From positions 554,001 through 618,000 of the forward strand of contig JADJTL010000001.1 in assembly GCA_016711215.1 (NCBI GenBank): a stretch of 64,000 nt of DNA, written 5' to 3'. The notes beneath the pieces are model-generated. The model was given only the letters and a program-made list of their open reading frames with translations. It did not search any database and was not told the DNA's origin. The position numbers and the translations under genes are program-made. Shown here in pieces: positions 52,939 through 61,492 of this stretch. Source of the stretch: Pseudomonadota bacterium. Lineage in GTDB: Bacteria; Myxococcota_A; Polyangia; GCA-2747355. Position 1 is the first letter of the stretch. The number at the start of each line of letters is the position of its first letter.

Positions 52939-55900
52939 ATGGTTGAACGGCGACATAGCCATCTGCGTCGGGCGCTCGCGGCGGGCGCGGTCTTGGGCGT
53001 GCTCGGCATGCTGCCGCTGCTGGCCACCGAGCTCGCCTACGTGCTGGTCGTGCGCCGACCGACCTTCGACGACGCGTGGCAGCTCGCGGCCTTCGTCGCC
53101 CTCCTGCTGACCCTGCCGCTCGGCTTCGCGGCCCTGACCGGGCCGATCGCCGGGATGCTCCTGCTGGCGATCGGCCAGCTCGCCGAGCGCCTGGCCCCGC
53201 GGCGCGTCGGCGTTGCTCGGGTGACCGCGCGCCTGGTCAGTGTGCTCGCCTTGCCCGGCATCGCGGTCATCGTCGCGCAGCTCTTTGCCGGCCGGCGCGC
53301 GCAGCAACTCCCGGCCAGGCAGCTCGTGGCGGCGGCGATCGGTCTGCTTGGCGTGGGCCTGACCTACGGCGTGGTCCGTGCGGTCCTCGAGGCCCGTGAG
53401 CGTCTCCGGCTCAGGCGCTGGCGCGAGGCGCACGCGCTGCTGCTCGCCAGCAGCCTCCTGCTCGTCGGCGCGGGCTGCTATGTGGCCGATCAGCGGGTGT
53501 TGGTCGGGCTCTATCGCTTCTTCCATGCCCTGCTGGCGCTTGCCGCGGTGCTTTGCAGCCAGCTCGCGGTGACCACGCTCTACGCGGCCTGGCGCCCGAC
53601 CCACCGCCGGCTCGGACGCCTGTTGAAGCCGCGCAACGCGCTGCTGCTCGCGGCCGTGCTGGTGACCGTCAGCTGCTGGGGTCTCTCTCGGCTCCAGCGC
53701 TCGGCGCCCCTGCGCCTCCTGCTGCTGCGGCATGCCACGCTGCAGCAGCAGCTGCTGCGCCTGGCGCCCCTGACGCGCCAAGATCCGAGCGGTGCAGCGC
53801 GCCTGGTCCCGGCGGGGGTGGCCCAGCCCTCGGCGACGCCGCTGCGCGAAGGTCCGCATCGCGGCGACGCGAGCCTGCTGCTGATCTCAGTCGACGCGCT
53901 GCGGGCCGATCATCTCGGGACCTACGGCTATCATCGGCCGACGAGTCCGCACATCGACCAGTGGGCGCGCCAAGCGGTGGTCTTCGAGCGCGGCTACTGC
54001 CCTGTGCCGCATACCTCGTTCTCGCTGACCTCGCTCTTGACGGGCAAGCACATGTACAGCGCCACTGAGGCGCGGCAACGGACGCTGGCCGCCGTCCTGC
54101 GGCGCTACGGCTACAAGACGGGTGGCTTCTTTCCGCCGGCGGTCTTCTATATCGACGGCGCGCGCTTCAGCGCCTTTGCCGCGACCAAGTTCGATTTCGA
54201 GTACCTCAAGTACGAGTTCCTCGCCGCCGAGCCGCGGGTCGATCAGGTGATCGACTTCCTGGGCCGCGAGGGTCAGGGAAAGTTCTTCGTCTGGGTCCAC
54301 TTCTTCGAGCCGCACGAGCCCTATCAGTCCTGGCCGGGCCTGAGCTTCGGCGCGCGCGCGATCGACCGCTACGACAGCGAGATCGCCTACACCGACCGCG
54401 CGATCGGCCGGCTGATCGCGTACGTGAGGCGCGCGCATCCGCGGACCATCGTCGCCCTGACGGGGGATCATGGCGAGGCCTTCGGCGAGCACGGCGCCTA
54501 CTATCACGGCAACGCGATCTATGAGGAGCAGGTGCGCGTGCCCATGATCATCAGCGTGCCGGAGCTGCCCGCGCGGCGGGTGCCTGGCAGCGTGCAGAGC
54601 ATCGATCTGGCGCCGACGATGCTGAGTCTGATCGACGTCCCGGTGCCGGCGGCGATGCAGGGCCACGACCTCGGCCCGTGGCTGGTCGGTGAGCCGCCAG
54701 CGCACTTGCCGCCGGCTTACTTCACCATCGAGGATAAGAAGGCGGTCGTGGATGGGCAGCGCAAGCTGATTTGGGACAGCGCGTGGGGGGTGACCGAGGT
54801 CTACGATCTGCTGGCCGATCCGGCCGAGCGCAGCAACCTCAGCAGCCGCCAGCCCGCTGTCACCGGCGCCTTGCGGGCCCAGCTCGATCGAGCGCTCGGT
54901 GAGCAGAGCGCGCGGCGCGCGCGAAGCGACGGCGAAGGCGACGCGCAGCGGCTGCTGGCCCGAGCGCGGCTGCGCGACCTGGCTACCGTGCCCGGCCTGT
55001 TGCGGCTCTTCCGGCGCCGCGACTCCGAGCTGCGGCGGCAGGTCGTCACCGCCCTGACCGCGCTCCGCTCGCGCGACGCCTTGCCCGCGCTCCGCGAGGC
55101 GCGCAGCGATCCCGATCCAGGTGTCGCCATCCCCGCGCTGATCGGCGCTGCGCTGCTCGGTGATCGAGGGAGCGCCGGGCAGGTCGCCGCCCTGGTTCAA
55201 GCGCGCGGGGATCTGCCGCCGGTGCTGCGCCGCGCCGCCCTGCTCGCGCTGGCCGGCAGCGCGGACCGGCGTCACCGCGGCCCGGGCCTGACGCTCGAGC
55301 TCGCGCACTTGCTGCAGGGCAGTCGCGACATCTACGACCGCCTCGAGCTGATCGATGCGCTCGGTGCCCTGGGCGACGCGCGCGCCGTCCCCGCGCTGCT
55401 GCAGCAGCTTGAAACCGTGCGCACGCACCTCGCCGCGATCGACGCGCTGGGCGCCCTGCGCTCGCCCGCGGCGCTGCCGGAGCTGGTGGCCCTGCTGCGT
55501 GCCGATCGCTACACCAACGCGCGGCAGCATGCCGCCTTGGCGCTCGGCCGCATCGGCGACAGCCGGGCGATTGCGCCGCTGCAGGAGGCGGTGCGGCGCG
55601 AGCTCGAGGGGCCCGCCGTCGCTGGCGCGTTGGTGGCGCTGCAGACGCTGGGGGCGCTGCCGGTGGCGGGGCTGCGGCCCCTGTCCGGGCGCGACGCATG
55701 GGACTGCGGAACGGCGCGCTGTCGGCTGGTCGCTGAGGCGCACTGCGGCCGCCGCGAAGAGCTGCTGCTGCTCGTGGCGCCGACGGCGGCGTCGGCCGGG
55801 ACGACGGGCTGGGGCGAGGCGGGCGGGGCACTCAGGGTGCTCTGCGGCGATCAGGCGATCGGCCGGATCGAGCTCGGGCGTGTCGCGGAACGCGGGCATG

Positions 55901-56070
55901 ACCGGGCGCTCGAGCTGCCGGCCTTGGTGGCGGCGCTCGGCGGGCAGCGCGGGCGGTTGGTGCTCGAGGCGCCGCGCGGCAGCGGCGGCGCCCCAACCGT
56001 AGCCGTGCAGGTATTGGCGCTGCGCCCGACGCCCAAGGCCGCGGTGGCCGTGGCTCCAGCGCAGCGGTAG
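52939..56070 (+). CDS. Membrane alkaline-phosphatase-superfamily (sulfatase-like) protein with HEAT repeats
   Basis: The 1043-residue protein starts with about six membrane segments (within about 15-240). The sulfatase/phosphatase fold spans about 315-640. Metal-ligand motifs are SVDALRADH near 317 and TGDHGEAFGEHG near 509. At the nucleophile position a Thr (T359, in PHTSFSLTSLLTG) replaces the formylglycine Cys of true sulfatases (CxPSR). That pattern resembles phosphotransferases such as LtaS. HEAT repeats follow at about 670-900 (ALPALREARSDPDPGVAIPAL, ARAVPALLQQLETVRTHLAAID), and the last 130 residues are beta-rich. Likely an envelope-modifying enzyme facing the periplasm; substrate unknown. 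Confidence 0.87.
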   Translation: MVERRHSHLRRALAAGAVLGVLGMLPLLATELAYVLVVRRPTFDDAWQLAAFVALLLTLPLGFAALTGPIAGMLLLAIGQLAERLAPRRVGVARVTARLVSVLALPGIAVIVAQLFAGRRAQQLPARQLVAAAIGLLGVGLTYGVVRAVLEARERLRLRRWREAHALLLASSLLLVGAGCYVADQRVLVGLYRFFHALLALAAVLCSQLAVTTLYAAWRPTHRRLGRLLKPRNALLLAAVLVTVSCWGLSRLQRSAPLRLLLLRHATLQQQLLRLAPLTRQDPSGAARLVPAGVAQPSATPLREGPHRGDASLLLISVDALRADHLGTYGYHRPTSPHIDQWARQAVVFERGYCPVPHTSFSLTSLLTGKHMYSATEARQRTLAAVLRRYGYKTGGFFPPAVFYIDGARFSAFAATKFDFEYLKYEFLAAEPRVDQVIDFLGREGQGKFFVWVHFFEPHEPYQSWPGLSFGARAIDRYDSEIAYTDRAIGRLIAYVRRAHPRTIVALTGDHGEAFGEHGAYYHGNAIYEEQVRVPMIISVPELPARRVPGSVQSIDLAPTMLSLIDVPVPAAMQGHDLGPWLVGEPPAHLPPAYFTIEDKKAVVDGQRKLIWDSAWGVTEVYDLLADPAERSNLSSRQPAVTGALRAQLDRALGEQSARRARSDGEGDAQRLLARARLRDLATVPGLLRLFRRRDSELRRQVVTALTALRSRDALPALREARSDPDPGVAIPALIGAALLGDRGSAGQVAALVQARGDLPPVLRRAALLALAGSADRRHRGPGLTLELAHLLQGSRDIYDRLELIDALGALGDARAVPALLQQLETVRTHLAAIDALGALRSPAALPELVALLRADRYTNARQHAALALGRIGDSRAIAPLQEAVRRELEGPAVAGALVALQTLGALPVAGLRPLSGRDAWDCGTARCRLVAEAHCGRREELLLLVAPTAASAGTTGWGEAGGALRVLCGDQAIGRIELGRVAERGHDRALELPALVAALGGQRGRLVLEAPRGSGGAPTVAVQVLALRPTPKAAVAVAPAQR

Positions 56071-56138
56071 CTGGCCAGGCCCTCGCCGCAGGGGGCGGGG
56101 CCGTTCGCGGGGCGCCGCGCCCTCAGGCCTGGGAAGCC

Positions 56139-57377
56139 TCAGCGCGGCGGATCGTCGGCCGGGGGCGCATCGGCCAGCCGGAAGCCGTCGTGGAGCACGC
56201 GCACGGCCAGCTCGCCGAAACGTCGAGCGACGAGGCAGGAGACTTTGATCTCGCTCGTGCTGATCATCATGATCTCGATCGCTTCCTGGGCCAGCAGCTC
56301 GAACATGCGCTGGGCGACGCCGGAGTGGCTGCGCATGCCGACCCCCACGATCGACACCTTGGCGACGTCATCGTCGCTGAGCACGGCTCCGGCGTTGAGG
56401 CGCAGAGCCGCGGCATCGACGCGCTCACGCGCGGCGCGCAGGTCGGTCAGCGGCACGGTGAACGACACGCTCGCGCGCCCCTCGACCGGCGGGATCTGGA
56501 CGATCATGTCGACCACGACGCCTGCCTCACCCAAGGGCCGGAACAACTCGGCCTGAATCCCCGGCCGCGCCGGCAGCCCGGAGACGGTGATGCGGGCCTG
56601 ATTACTGTCGAGACTGACGCCGGTGACGACGACCTTCTCCATCGCGGAGTCTTCGCTGACGACCATGGTTCCTGCTTCCTCGCTAAAGGTGCTGCAGACG
56701 CGGATGGGGACGCGATAGGCGCTCGCTACTTCCACCGACCGGATCTGCAGCACCTTGGCGCCGAGCGAGGCCAGCTCGAGCATCTCCTGGTAGGCCACGC
56801 GCGGGATCAGGCGGGCGTTGGGGCAGATGCGCGGGTCCGCGGTATAGACGCCGCTGACGTCGGTGCAGATCTCGCAGAGGTCGGCGTTGATCGCGGCTGC
56901 CACCGCGACGCCGGTGGTGTCGGAGCCGCCGCGGCCGAGCGTCGTGATGTTGCCCTCGGCGTCGGTGCCCTGAAAGCCGGCGATCACCGGGATCTGATCG
57001 CGTTCTAACGCTCGCGTCAGCGCTGAAGCATCGATTTGCCGGATGCGCGCGCGAGAGAACGCCGAGTCGGTGTGAATGCGGATCTGGTGGCCGAGGAAGG
57101 AGAGCGCCTGACCGCCAGCCGCGTTGATCGCCATCGCCAGCAGGGCGGCAGTGGCCTGCTCGCCGGTGGCCAGCAGCACGTCGAGCTCGCGCGGTTGCTC
57201 GCCATCGCTGATCGCCCGGGCCAGCTTGATCAAGCGGTCCGTCTCCCCTGCCATCGCCGAAACGGTGACCACGACTTGATTGCCGGCCGCGCGCGCCCGA
57301 AGCACGCGCTCGGCGACGTGACGGATGCGCTCGACGCTCCCCATCGAGGTCCCGCCGTACTTCTGAACGATCAGCAT
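56139..57377 (-). CDS. lysC: Aspartate kinase
   Basis: First step of the aspartate family pathway (Lys, Met, Thr, diaminopimelate). The 412-residue protein has KYGGTSMGS at the start, LLATGEQ, GFQGTD and TLGRGGSDTTGVA in the catalytic domain. It has two ACT domains at the C-terminus (about 265-400) that bind feedback inhibitors. Length matches the mono-functional class. The start ATG (57377) is chosen because the MLIVQKYGG sequence begins aspartate kinases; the frame is open a little further upstream. Confidence 0.97.
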   Translation of the reverse strand: MLIVQKYGGTSMGSVERIRHVAERVLRARAAGNQVVVTVSAMAGETDRLIKLARAISDGEQPRELDVLLATGEQATAALLAMAINAAGGQALSFLGHQIRIHTDSAFSRARIRQIDASALTRALERDQIPVIAGFQGTDAEGNITTLGRGGSDTTGVAVAAAINADLCEICTDVSGVYTADPRICPNARLIPRVAYQEMLELASLGAKVLQIRSVEVASAYRVPIRVCSTFSEEAGTMVVSEDSAMEKVVVTGVSLDSNQARITVSGLPARPGIQAELFRPLGEAGVVVDMIVQIPPVEGRASVSFTVPLTDLRAARERVDAAALRLNAGAVLSDDDVAKVSIVGVGMRSHSGVAQRMFELLAQEAIEIMMISTSEIKVSCLVARRFGELAVRVLHDGFRLADAPPADDPPR

Positions 57378-57484
57378 GGCTCTCTCACTACCGCTTGCTT
57401 GCCGCACGATCGCCCGGCTGGGGCCGCTTCGGCGGAGAACGCTGTGCTACGCTGCAGGGCCGCGCCACGGCCGTGCCAGCGGCT

Positions 57485-57508
57485 GATGCCACGGGTCATG
57501 CCACGGGT
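57485..57508. repeat. 12-bp direct repeat (two copies) upstream of cutA
   Basis: ATGCCACGGGTC occurs twice in tandem in the lysC-cutA divergent spacer, followed by ATGC. It may be a short slippage product or an operator-like site. Confidence 0.85.
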
Positions 57509-57532
57509 CATGCAGCGTTTGCGAGGTGATCG

Positions 57533-57871
57533 ATGCGAGCGCACGAGTACGCAGTCGTCCTGGTAACGGCACCGGCCGCTGAGGCTCAGCGCCTGGCTCG
57601 GTGGGTGATTGAGCGCGAATTGGCTGCCTGTGTCAACCTCGTCTCGGGTGTCTGCTCCGTCTATCGTTGGGAGGGCCGTATCTGCGAGGAGCCAGAGGTG
57701 CTGCTCGTGATCAAGACGCGGGCGGCGCTGGTGGCGATGCTCTGCGAGCAGCTCGTCGAGACGCACCCCTACGACCTGCCCGAGGTGATCGCGCTGCCAA
57801 TCGTCGGCGGCCACGCGCCCTATCTCCAGTGGCTTGGCGCGGCTACCGAGGCGAGCGTGGGGCGGCCCTAA
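57533..57871 (+). CDS. cutA: CutA-family protein
   Basis: The 112-residue protein has the CutA1 motifs LAACVNLV, SVYRWEG and THPYDLPEVIALPI. CutA forms very stable trimers; divalent-cation binding has been reported, but its physiological role is unclear. GAGGTG precedes the ATG. It is divergent from lysC. Confidence 0.96.
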   Translation: MRAHEYAVVLVTAPAAEAQRLARWVIERELAACVNLVSGVCSVYRWEGRICEEPEVLLVIKTRAALVAMLCEQLVETHPYDLPEVIALPIVGGHAPYLQWLGAATEASVGRP

Positions 57872-57999
57872 CAGCCCCCTGATCGGCCCGCCGATGTCGG
57901 CAACCGAACACTCCGAACCGCCGATAAGCGCGCCCAGCTCCGAATGAGCGCCGTGGGCCGCAGGTGCTGGTCCGCAGTCGCCGGGCCGCCGGTGCCGGG

Positions 58000-58036
58000 G
58001 ACCCGTGCCGGCGACCCGTGCCGGTGACCCGTGCGG
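58000..58036. repeat. 13-bp direct repeats upstream of the HhH gene
   Basis: GACCCGTGCCGGC, GACCCGTGCCGGT and a partial GACCCGTGCGG lie just before the ribosome site of the ComEA-like gene. Confidence 0.85.
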
Positions 58037-58049
58037 AGCTGGAGGTGCG

Positions 58050-58490
58050 ATGGCGCAGCAGGGGTCGACGCTGCAGGTCCTCGTCCTGGGGCTGGTGGTG
58101 GCGGCCGTGGCGGCGCCGACCCTGCTTCCGCGCCCCGCCAGGACGCTGGCTCCGCCGCCGGAGCTCGCCGTGGTCTTGCGTGCCGGCGGTGCCGAGGCTG
58201 TGGCCGCGCGGGCCACGTTGGTGCTAAGCGCGCGCCAGCGCCTCGCCCTCGGCCTGCCGATTGCGCTCAACGCGGCCTCCAAGGAGGTGCTCGAGTTGTT
58301 GCCCGGCGTCGGTCGGACGCTGGCGCGGCGGCTCGCCGCTGCGCGCCTTTCTCGGGGCGGCTGGCGGCGCCTCATAGAGGTGGCCGCGGTGCGCGGGATC
58401 AGCGCCCGCCAGCTCCAGCGCTGGCGCGGAATGGTCACCCTTGCCGCCTCAGCGGATCCGCCTGCGAGCCGCCGCGACCTCGTGCCGTAG
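58050..58490 (+). CDS. ComEA-like helix-hairpin-helix protein
   Basis: The 146-residue protein has an N-terminal hydrophobic anchor (about 6-28) and a C-terminal HhH domain (about 75-128: LNAASKEVLELLPGVGRTLA, then FEEL-like RRLIEVAAVRGI). ComEA proteins bind DNA in the periplasm during transformation. No other competence gene is nearby, so the assignment is by domain only. A perfect GGAGGTG precedes the ATG. Confidence 0.8.
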   Translation: MAQQGSTLQVLVLGLVVAAVAAPTLLPRPARTLAPPPELAVVLRAGGAEAVAARATLVLSARQRLALGLPIALNAASKEVLELLPGVGRTLARRLAAARLSRGGWRRLIEVAAVRGISARQLQRWRGMVTLAASADPPASRRDLVP

Positions 58491-58601
58491 CGTTATGCCC
58501 CGCGGTGGGCTCCAGGGCGCGGTCGGCTGCCGGCTGCCGGCGCTGGATCGTTGACCGGCGTTCTCGGGGCTGGCAGGTTGACGTGGTGGCCCTGGGAAGA
58601 G

Positions 58602-58631
58602 GGGCTCGGCGTGATAGGGCTCGGCGTGATG
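58602..58631. repeat. 15-bp direct duplication upstream of the DUF2817 gene
   Basis: GGGCTCGGCGTGATA is followed by GGGCTCGGCGTGATG, two tandem copies with one mismatch, 60-90 bp before the start codon. Confidence 0.85.
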
Positions 58632-58691
58632 AAGCTTCCGTGGCGGGGTTTGCGTGGGTGCGGGTCGGCGAGTGCCGAGGGGGGAGGGCGG

Positions 58692-60017
58692 ATGAAGCGT
58701 TGGTCTTGCTGCCGGGGCATGCTCGGGATGGGGCTCTTGGCGTCGATCTTGGGGCTGCCGGCGCGGGCGGTCGGCTACAGGGGCCAGGTGCCGACGCCCT
58801 CGCTTCGGGGGTCCACAAGCGCAGTAATGGAGCGGTTCAGCCTCCCCTACAGCGGCGCTCGCGGCGCCTTCCGCGCCGACGCGCGGCGGCCAGGCGGCGA
58901 GGTCCCCGGTGGCGAGCCGCGCACGGAGGTTGGCCAGCTGCCGGTAGCGCGGGTGCGCGGCGGAGGCGAGCCGCTGACTGTCGATTGGACGCACTTTCGG
59001 CGCGCGGGGCGCGGCAGCGGTAGCTCGACGCTGCTGGTCATTTCCTCGGGGGTGCATGGCGTCGAGGGTCCTGCCGGGAGCGCGGTTCAGGCGCAAAAGA
59101 CGGCGCTTTGGCTTGAGCGACTGCTAGCCGCCGGCATCGACTCGCTCGACCTCCACGCCCTCAACCCCTTCGGTTATGCGACGGGCCGGCGTGTCACCGA
59201 GCGCAATGTCGACCTCAATCGCAACTGCGCCGCGCCCGGTGCGGAGCTCTTTCGCGCGAGTAACCCTGGCTATGAGGCCTTGAGGCACGTCCTCGAGCCG
59301 AGCGGGCGCGTCCACCATCCGAGCCTCGAGGCCGCGAAGATCGTCGGGGGACTGCTGCTCGAGCTGGCCCGCAGTCGGGACCTGCCTGCCCTGGCCCAGG
59401 CGATCGCGGGGGGGCAGCGCGCGTCGCCGGGAGGGGTGTTCCACGGAGGCATCGCACCCGAGCCTCAGGTCGGGCCCCTGGCTGAGCTCTTCGCTGCGCG
59501 TACACGGGCGTATGATGGCGTGATCCACCTCGACGTCCATACCGGCTACGGTCCGCAGCAAACGCTCCAGCTGATCACCGAGGATCCGGTCTCGACGGCG
59601 GGGGCGGCGGGGCTCCTCGGGGGCGAGCAGGCGCCGCCAGGCCTCGTCTTGGCGCCTGTTGCTGCCCGAGGAGGGGATGTCTACGCTGCTCAGGGCACGC
59701 TGACGAGCCTTCTGCGGGCGCAGCTCAGCGAGGCTCAGCAGGCGAAATCAGTCTTCATCGGCGCGGAGCATGGGACCTTGGGCGCGACCATCGCCGCGAA
59801 GCTGCGGACGGTCGCCTATATGGTGCTCGAGAACCAAGGGTCGCAGTTTGGCTACGCTAACGGGGACGCCCAGAAGGACGTCGCCCGCTGGTTTCGGCAG
59901 CTCTTCAATCCGCAGGATCGTGCCTGGCAGGCGAGCGTGCTCGAGCAAGAAGAGACCCTGCTGGCGGCGATCATCGCGCGCTACGGCGTCTCTGAGGGAG
60001 CGCCGGCTGCGCGCTAA
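58692..60017 (+). CDS. Exported DUF2817 (M14-like) zinc carboxypeptidase-type protein
   Basis: The ATG (58692), preceded by GGAGGG, starts a signal peptide (MKRWSCC..LLASILGLPARA). The mature protein has likely zinc motif SSGVHGVEG near residue 122 and the substrate-binding ERNVDLNRN near 180, matching DUF2817, a carboxypeptidase A-like family. It also has HLDVHTGYGP (third ligand candidate) and FIGAEHGT. Probably periplasmic or secreted; the peptide substrate is unknown. The 441-residue length is usual. Its 3' end overlaps the convergent lipoprotein gene by 4 bp. Confidence 0.83.
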   Translation: MKRWSCCRGMLGMGLLASILGLPARAVGYRGQVPTPSLRGSTSAVMERFSLPYSGARGAFRADARRPGGEVPGGEPRTEVGQLPVARVRGGGEPLTVDWTHFRRAGRGSGSSTLLVISSGVHGVEGPAGSAVQAQKTALWLERLLAAGIDSLDLHALNPFGYATGRRVTERNVDLNRNCAAPGAELFRASNPGYEALRHVLEPSGRVHHPSLEAAKIVGGLLLELARSRDLPALAQAIAGGQRASPGGVFHGGIAPEPQVGPLAELFAARTRAYDGVIHLDVHTGYGPQQTLQLITEDPVSTAGAAGLLGGEQAPPGLVLAPVAARGGDVYAAQGTLTSLLRAQLSEAQQAKSVFIGAEHGTLGATIAAKLRTVAYMVLENQGSQFGYANGDAQKDVARWFRQLFNPQDRAWQASVLEQEETLLAAIIARYGVSEGAPAAR

Positions 60018-61141
60018 TCGACCTCGACCAGCGAGAGGTCCGTAAAGCTCAGGCGCGCGGCGTCGCCCTGCCGGTAGTTGAGCAGGATCGCGAGGCGCAC
60101 ATAGGCGGTCGTGGGGCGGAAGACGTTCGGACCGCCGTTGAAGGCCGCGCCCGTCAGCTCGCCCTGATAGAGAGTCCAGGTGTTCGGGACCGTCACGAGC
60201 GCCGCGGCCGCGTAGAGGTAGGTGCCGCCGCCGGAGTGATTCATCACGCGCGTGGTGCCGTTGACGACGCGCCCGCTGATCGTCGCGGGCAGCGCGGCGT
60301 TGAGGGCGACGGTCTGGTTCTCGGCCGTGCTGAAGGCGCCAAGGGCGGGATCCGTGGAGTAGGGCTCGGTGAGTCCAGCGGGCTGGTTGCCCCAGATCGC
60401 GTCCGGGAGGTGATCGATCTCCCCGTCGAAATAGAACCCGAGCTGTCGCGCGTACGCGGGCCCGCCCTTGCTCCAGCCCGTGAGGGTCGCGGCGGTGCTG
60501 AGCTCAGTCGCGGTGATGCCTGTCAGCGTGGCCGCTGCGCCGACGCGCTCCGCTTGCTCAACGCGAATGAAGCGCGGCTCCGCGCTGTAGGGGGCGACGC
60601 CGAGGTAGAGCTTCGAGGGCTCGCTGCCGCTTGAGCGGAAGCGACCGGAGAGGCGGTAGCGCTTGGCCGGATCCACGGCGACCAACACGCTCGAGAGCAG
60701 GTTGGTCTCGCCTGCGGCGGTGAAGACCGCGCTCTTGAGGTCGTCGTCCTGCGCGGTCTGGGCGAAGCCGAGCAGCGAGATGCCTCGGGCGTCCGCGCTC
60801 AGCACGATCGGCACCGCGTCTCGCAGGTTCGTGGGGCGTCCCAGGCTATCCACCGGCTCCGGGGGTGCGGCGTCGGCGTGCGTGGCGTCGCGAGGGGCCG
60901 TGGCATCGCCCGAGAGGTTCGAGTCGCGGCGGGCCTTCGCCGCGGCGTCGCGCGGGGCGGCGCTACTGCCGTCGCGAAAGTGCAGCAGCGCGCCATCGCT
61001 GACCTGCGCATCGGCGGCCCTCTGCTTCGAGCACCCGCTGCCGATGAGCGCCAGGACCACGACGGCCCATGCCGTGCCGCCCCCGAGGCGTGCGAAGCGG
61101 GAAGACCTTGGCGTTGCGCACTGGCGCTTCGAGCTGGGCAT
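60014..61141 (-). CDS. Lipoprotein with a beta-rich carbohydrate-binding-like domain
   Basis: The 375-residue product has a lipobox GSGC near residue 37. An Asp/Ala/Arg-rich stretch (about 40-95) follows, then a beta-rich domain of about 270 residues (RYRLSGRFRSSGSEPSKLYLGV, WTLYQGELTGAAF, TAYVRLAILLNYRQGDAARL). The latter resembles concanavalin/jelly-roll carbohydrate-binding modules in secondary-structure pattern, but no family can be named with confidence. AGGAG lies before the ATG. It is divergent from the DUF3131-like gene and could act on the same extracellular substrate (inference). Confidence 0.7.
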   Translation of the reverse strand: MPSSKRQCATPRSSRFARLGGGTAWAVVVLALIGSGCSKQRAADAQVSDGALLHFRDGSSAAPRDAAAKARRDSNLSGDATAPRDATHADAAPPEPVDSLGRPTNLRDAVPIVLSADARGISLLGFAQTAQDDDLKSAVFTAAGETNLLSSVLVAVDPAKRYRLSGRFRSSGSEPSKLYLGVAPYSAEPRFIRVEQAERVGAAATLTGITATELSTAATLTGWSKGGPAYARQLGFYFDGEIDHLPDAIWGNQPAGLTEPYSTDPALGAFSTAENQTVALNAALPATISGRVVNGTTRVMNHSGGGTYLYAAAALVTVPNTWTLYQGELTGAAFNGGPNVFRPTTAYVRLAILLNYRQGDAARLSFTDLSLVEVD

Positions 61142-61492
61142 CGCTCACTCCTGTATTCGAGCCTCGCGACGGCAGCCACGTCCGGCCGCGCGCGCCTCCT
61201 CGTCGCCGAAGCTCTAGCCAAGCTGAGAGCGTGGCATAGACGGTGCTCCGCGACTAGGTGCCGCTCGCGGTGGGGAGGTGGGGCGCTCGGCTGTGCCTGC
61301 GTTTCGCCTTCGTCCACCGCGGCCCTTTGCGTCGTTCTGCGTTGTGCAGGGGGCAGCGCCGTTCGCTGCGGCGCGTCCCATCGCTGCGTGGCGCTGCGCG
61401 TGCGCCCGTGGTGAGGGCGTTTGCCCTGCTTCAGCGCGGCATGACGCGCTCAGCGTCAAGCTGCACGGCGACCAAGAGAAGGGGGGGCGGGG
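61142..61492. other. Divergent spacer with a possible sigma-54 site
   Basis: This 351-bp region separates two divergent exported-protein genes. It includes TGGCAT-N5-GTGCT at 61232-61247 on the + strand, with the GG-to-GC distance of exactly 10 bp, although it is 246 nt before the + strand start. No other clear promoter, repeat or small gene is visible; AGGAG serves the minus-strand gene. Confidence 0.4.
61232..61247 (+). promoter_or_regulatory. Weak sigma-54 promoter candidate upstream of the DUF3131-like gene
   Basis: TGGCAT-AGACG-GTGCT keeps the GG and GC at 10-bp spacing, with three departures from consensus (TGGCACG-N4-TTGCW). A sigma-54 regulator gene lies elsewhere in the window, but the 240-nt leader lowers confidence. 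Confidence 0.3.

Noticed and set aside
54001..54045. Classical sulfatase active site
   Set aside because: The CxPSR signature needed for formylglycine is absent; a Thr occupies the aligned position, so the gene is not called a sulfatase.
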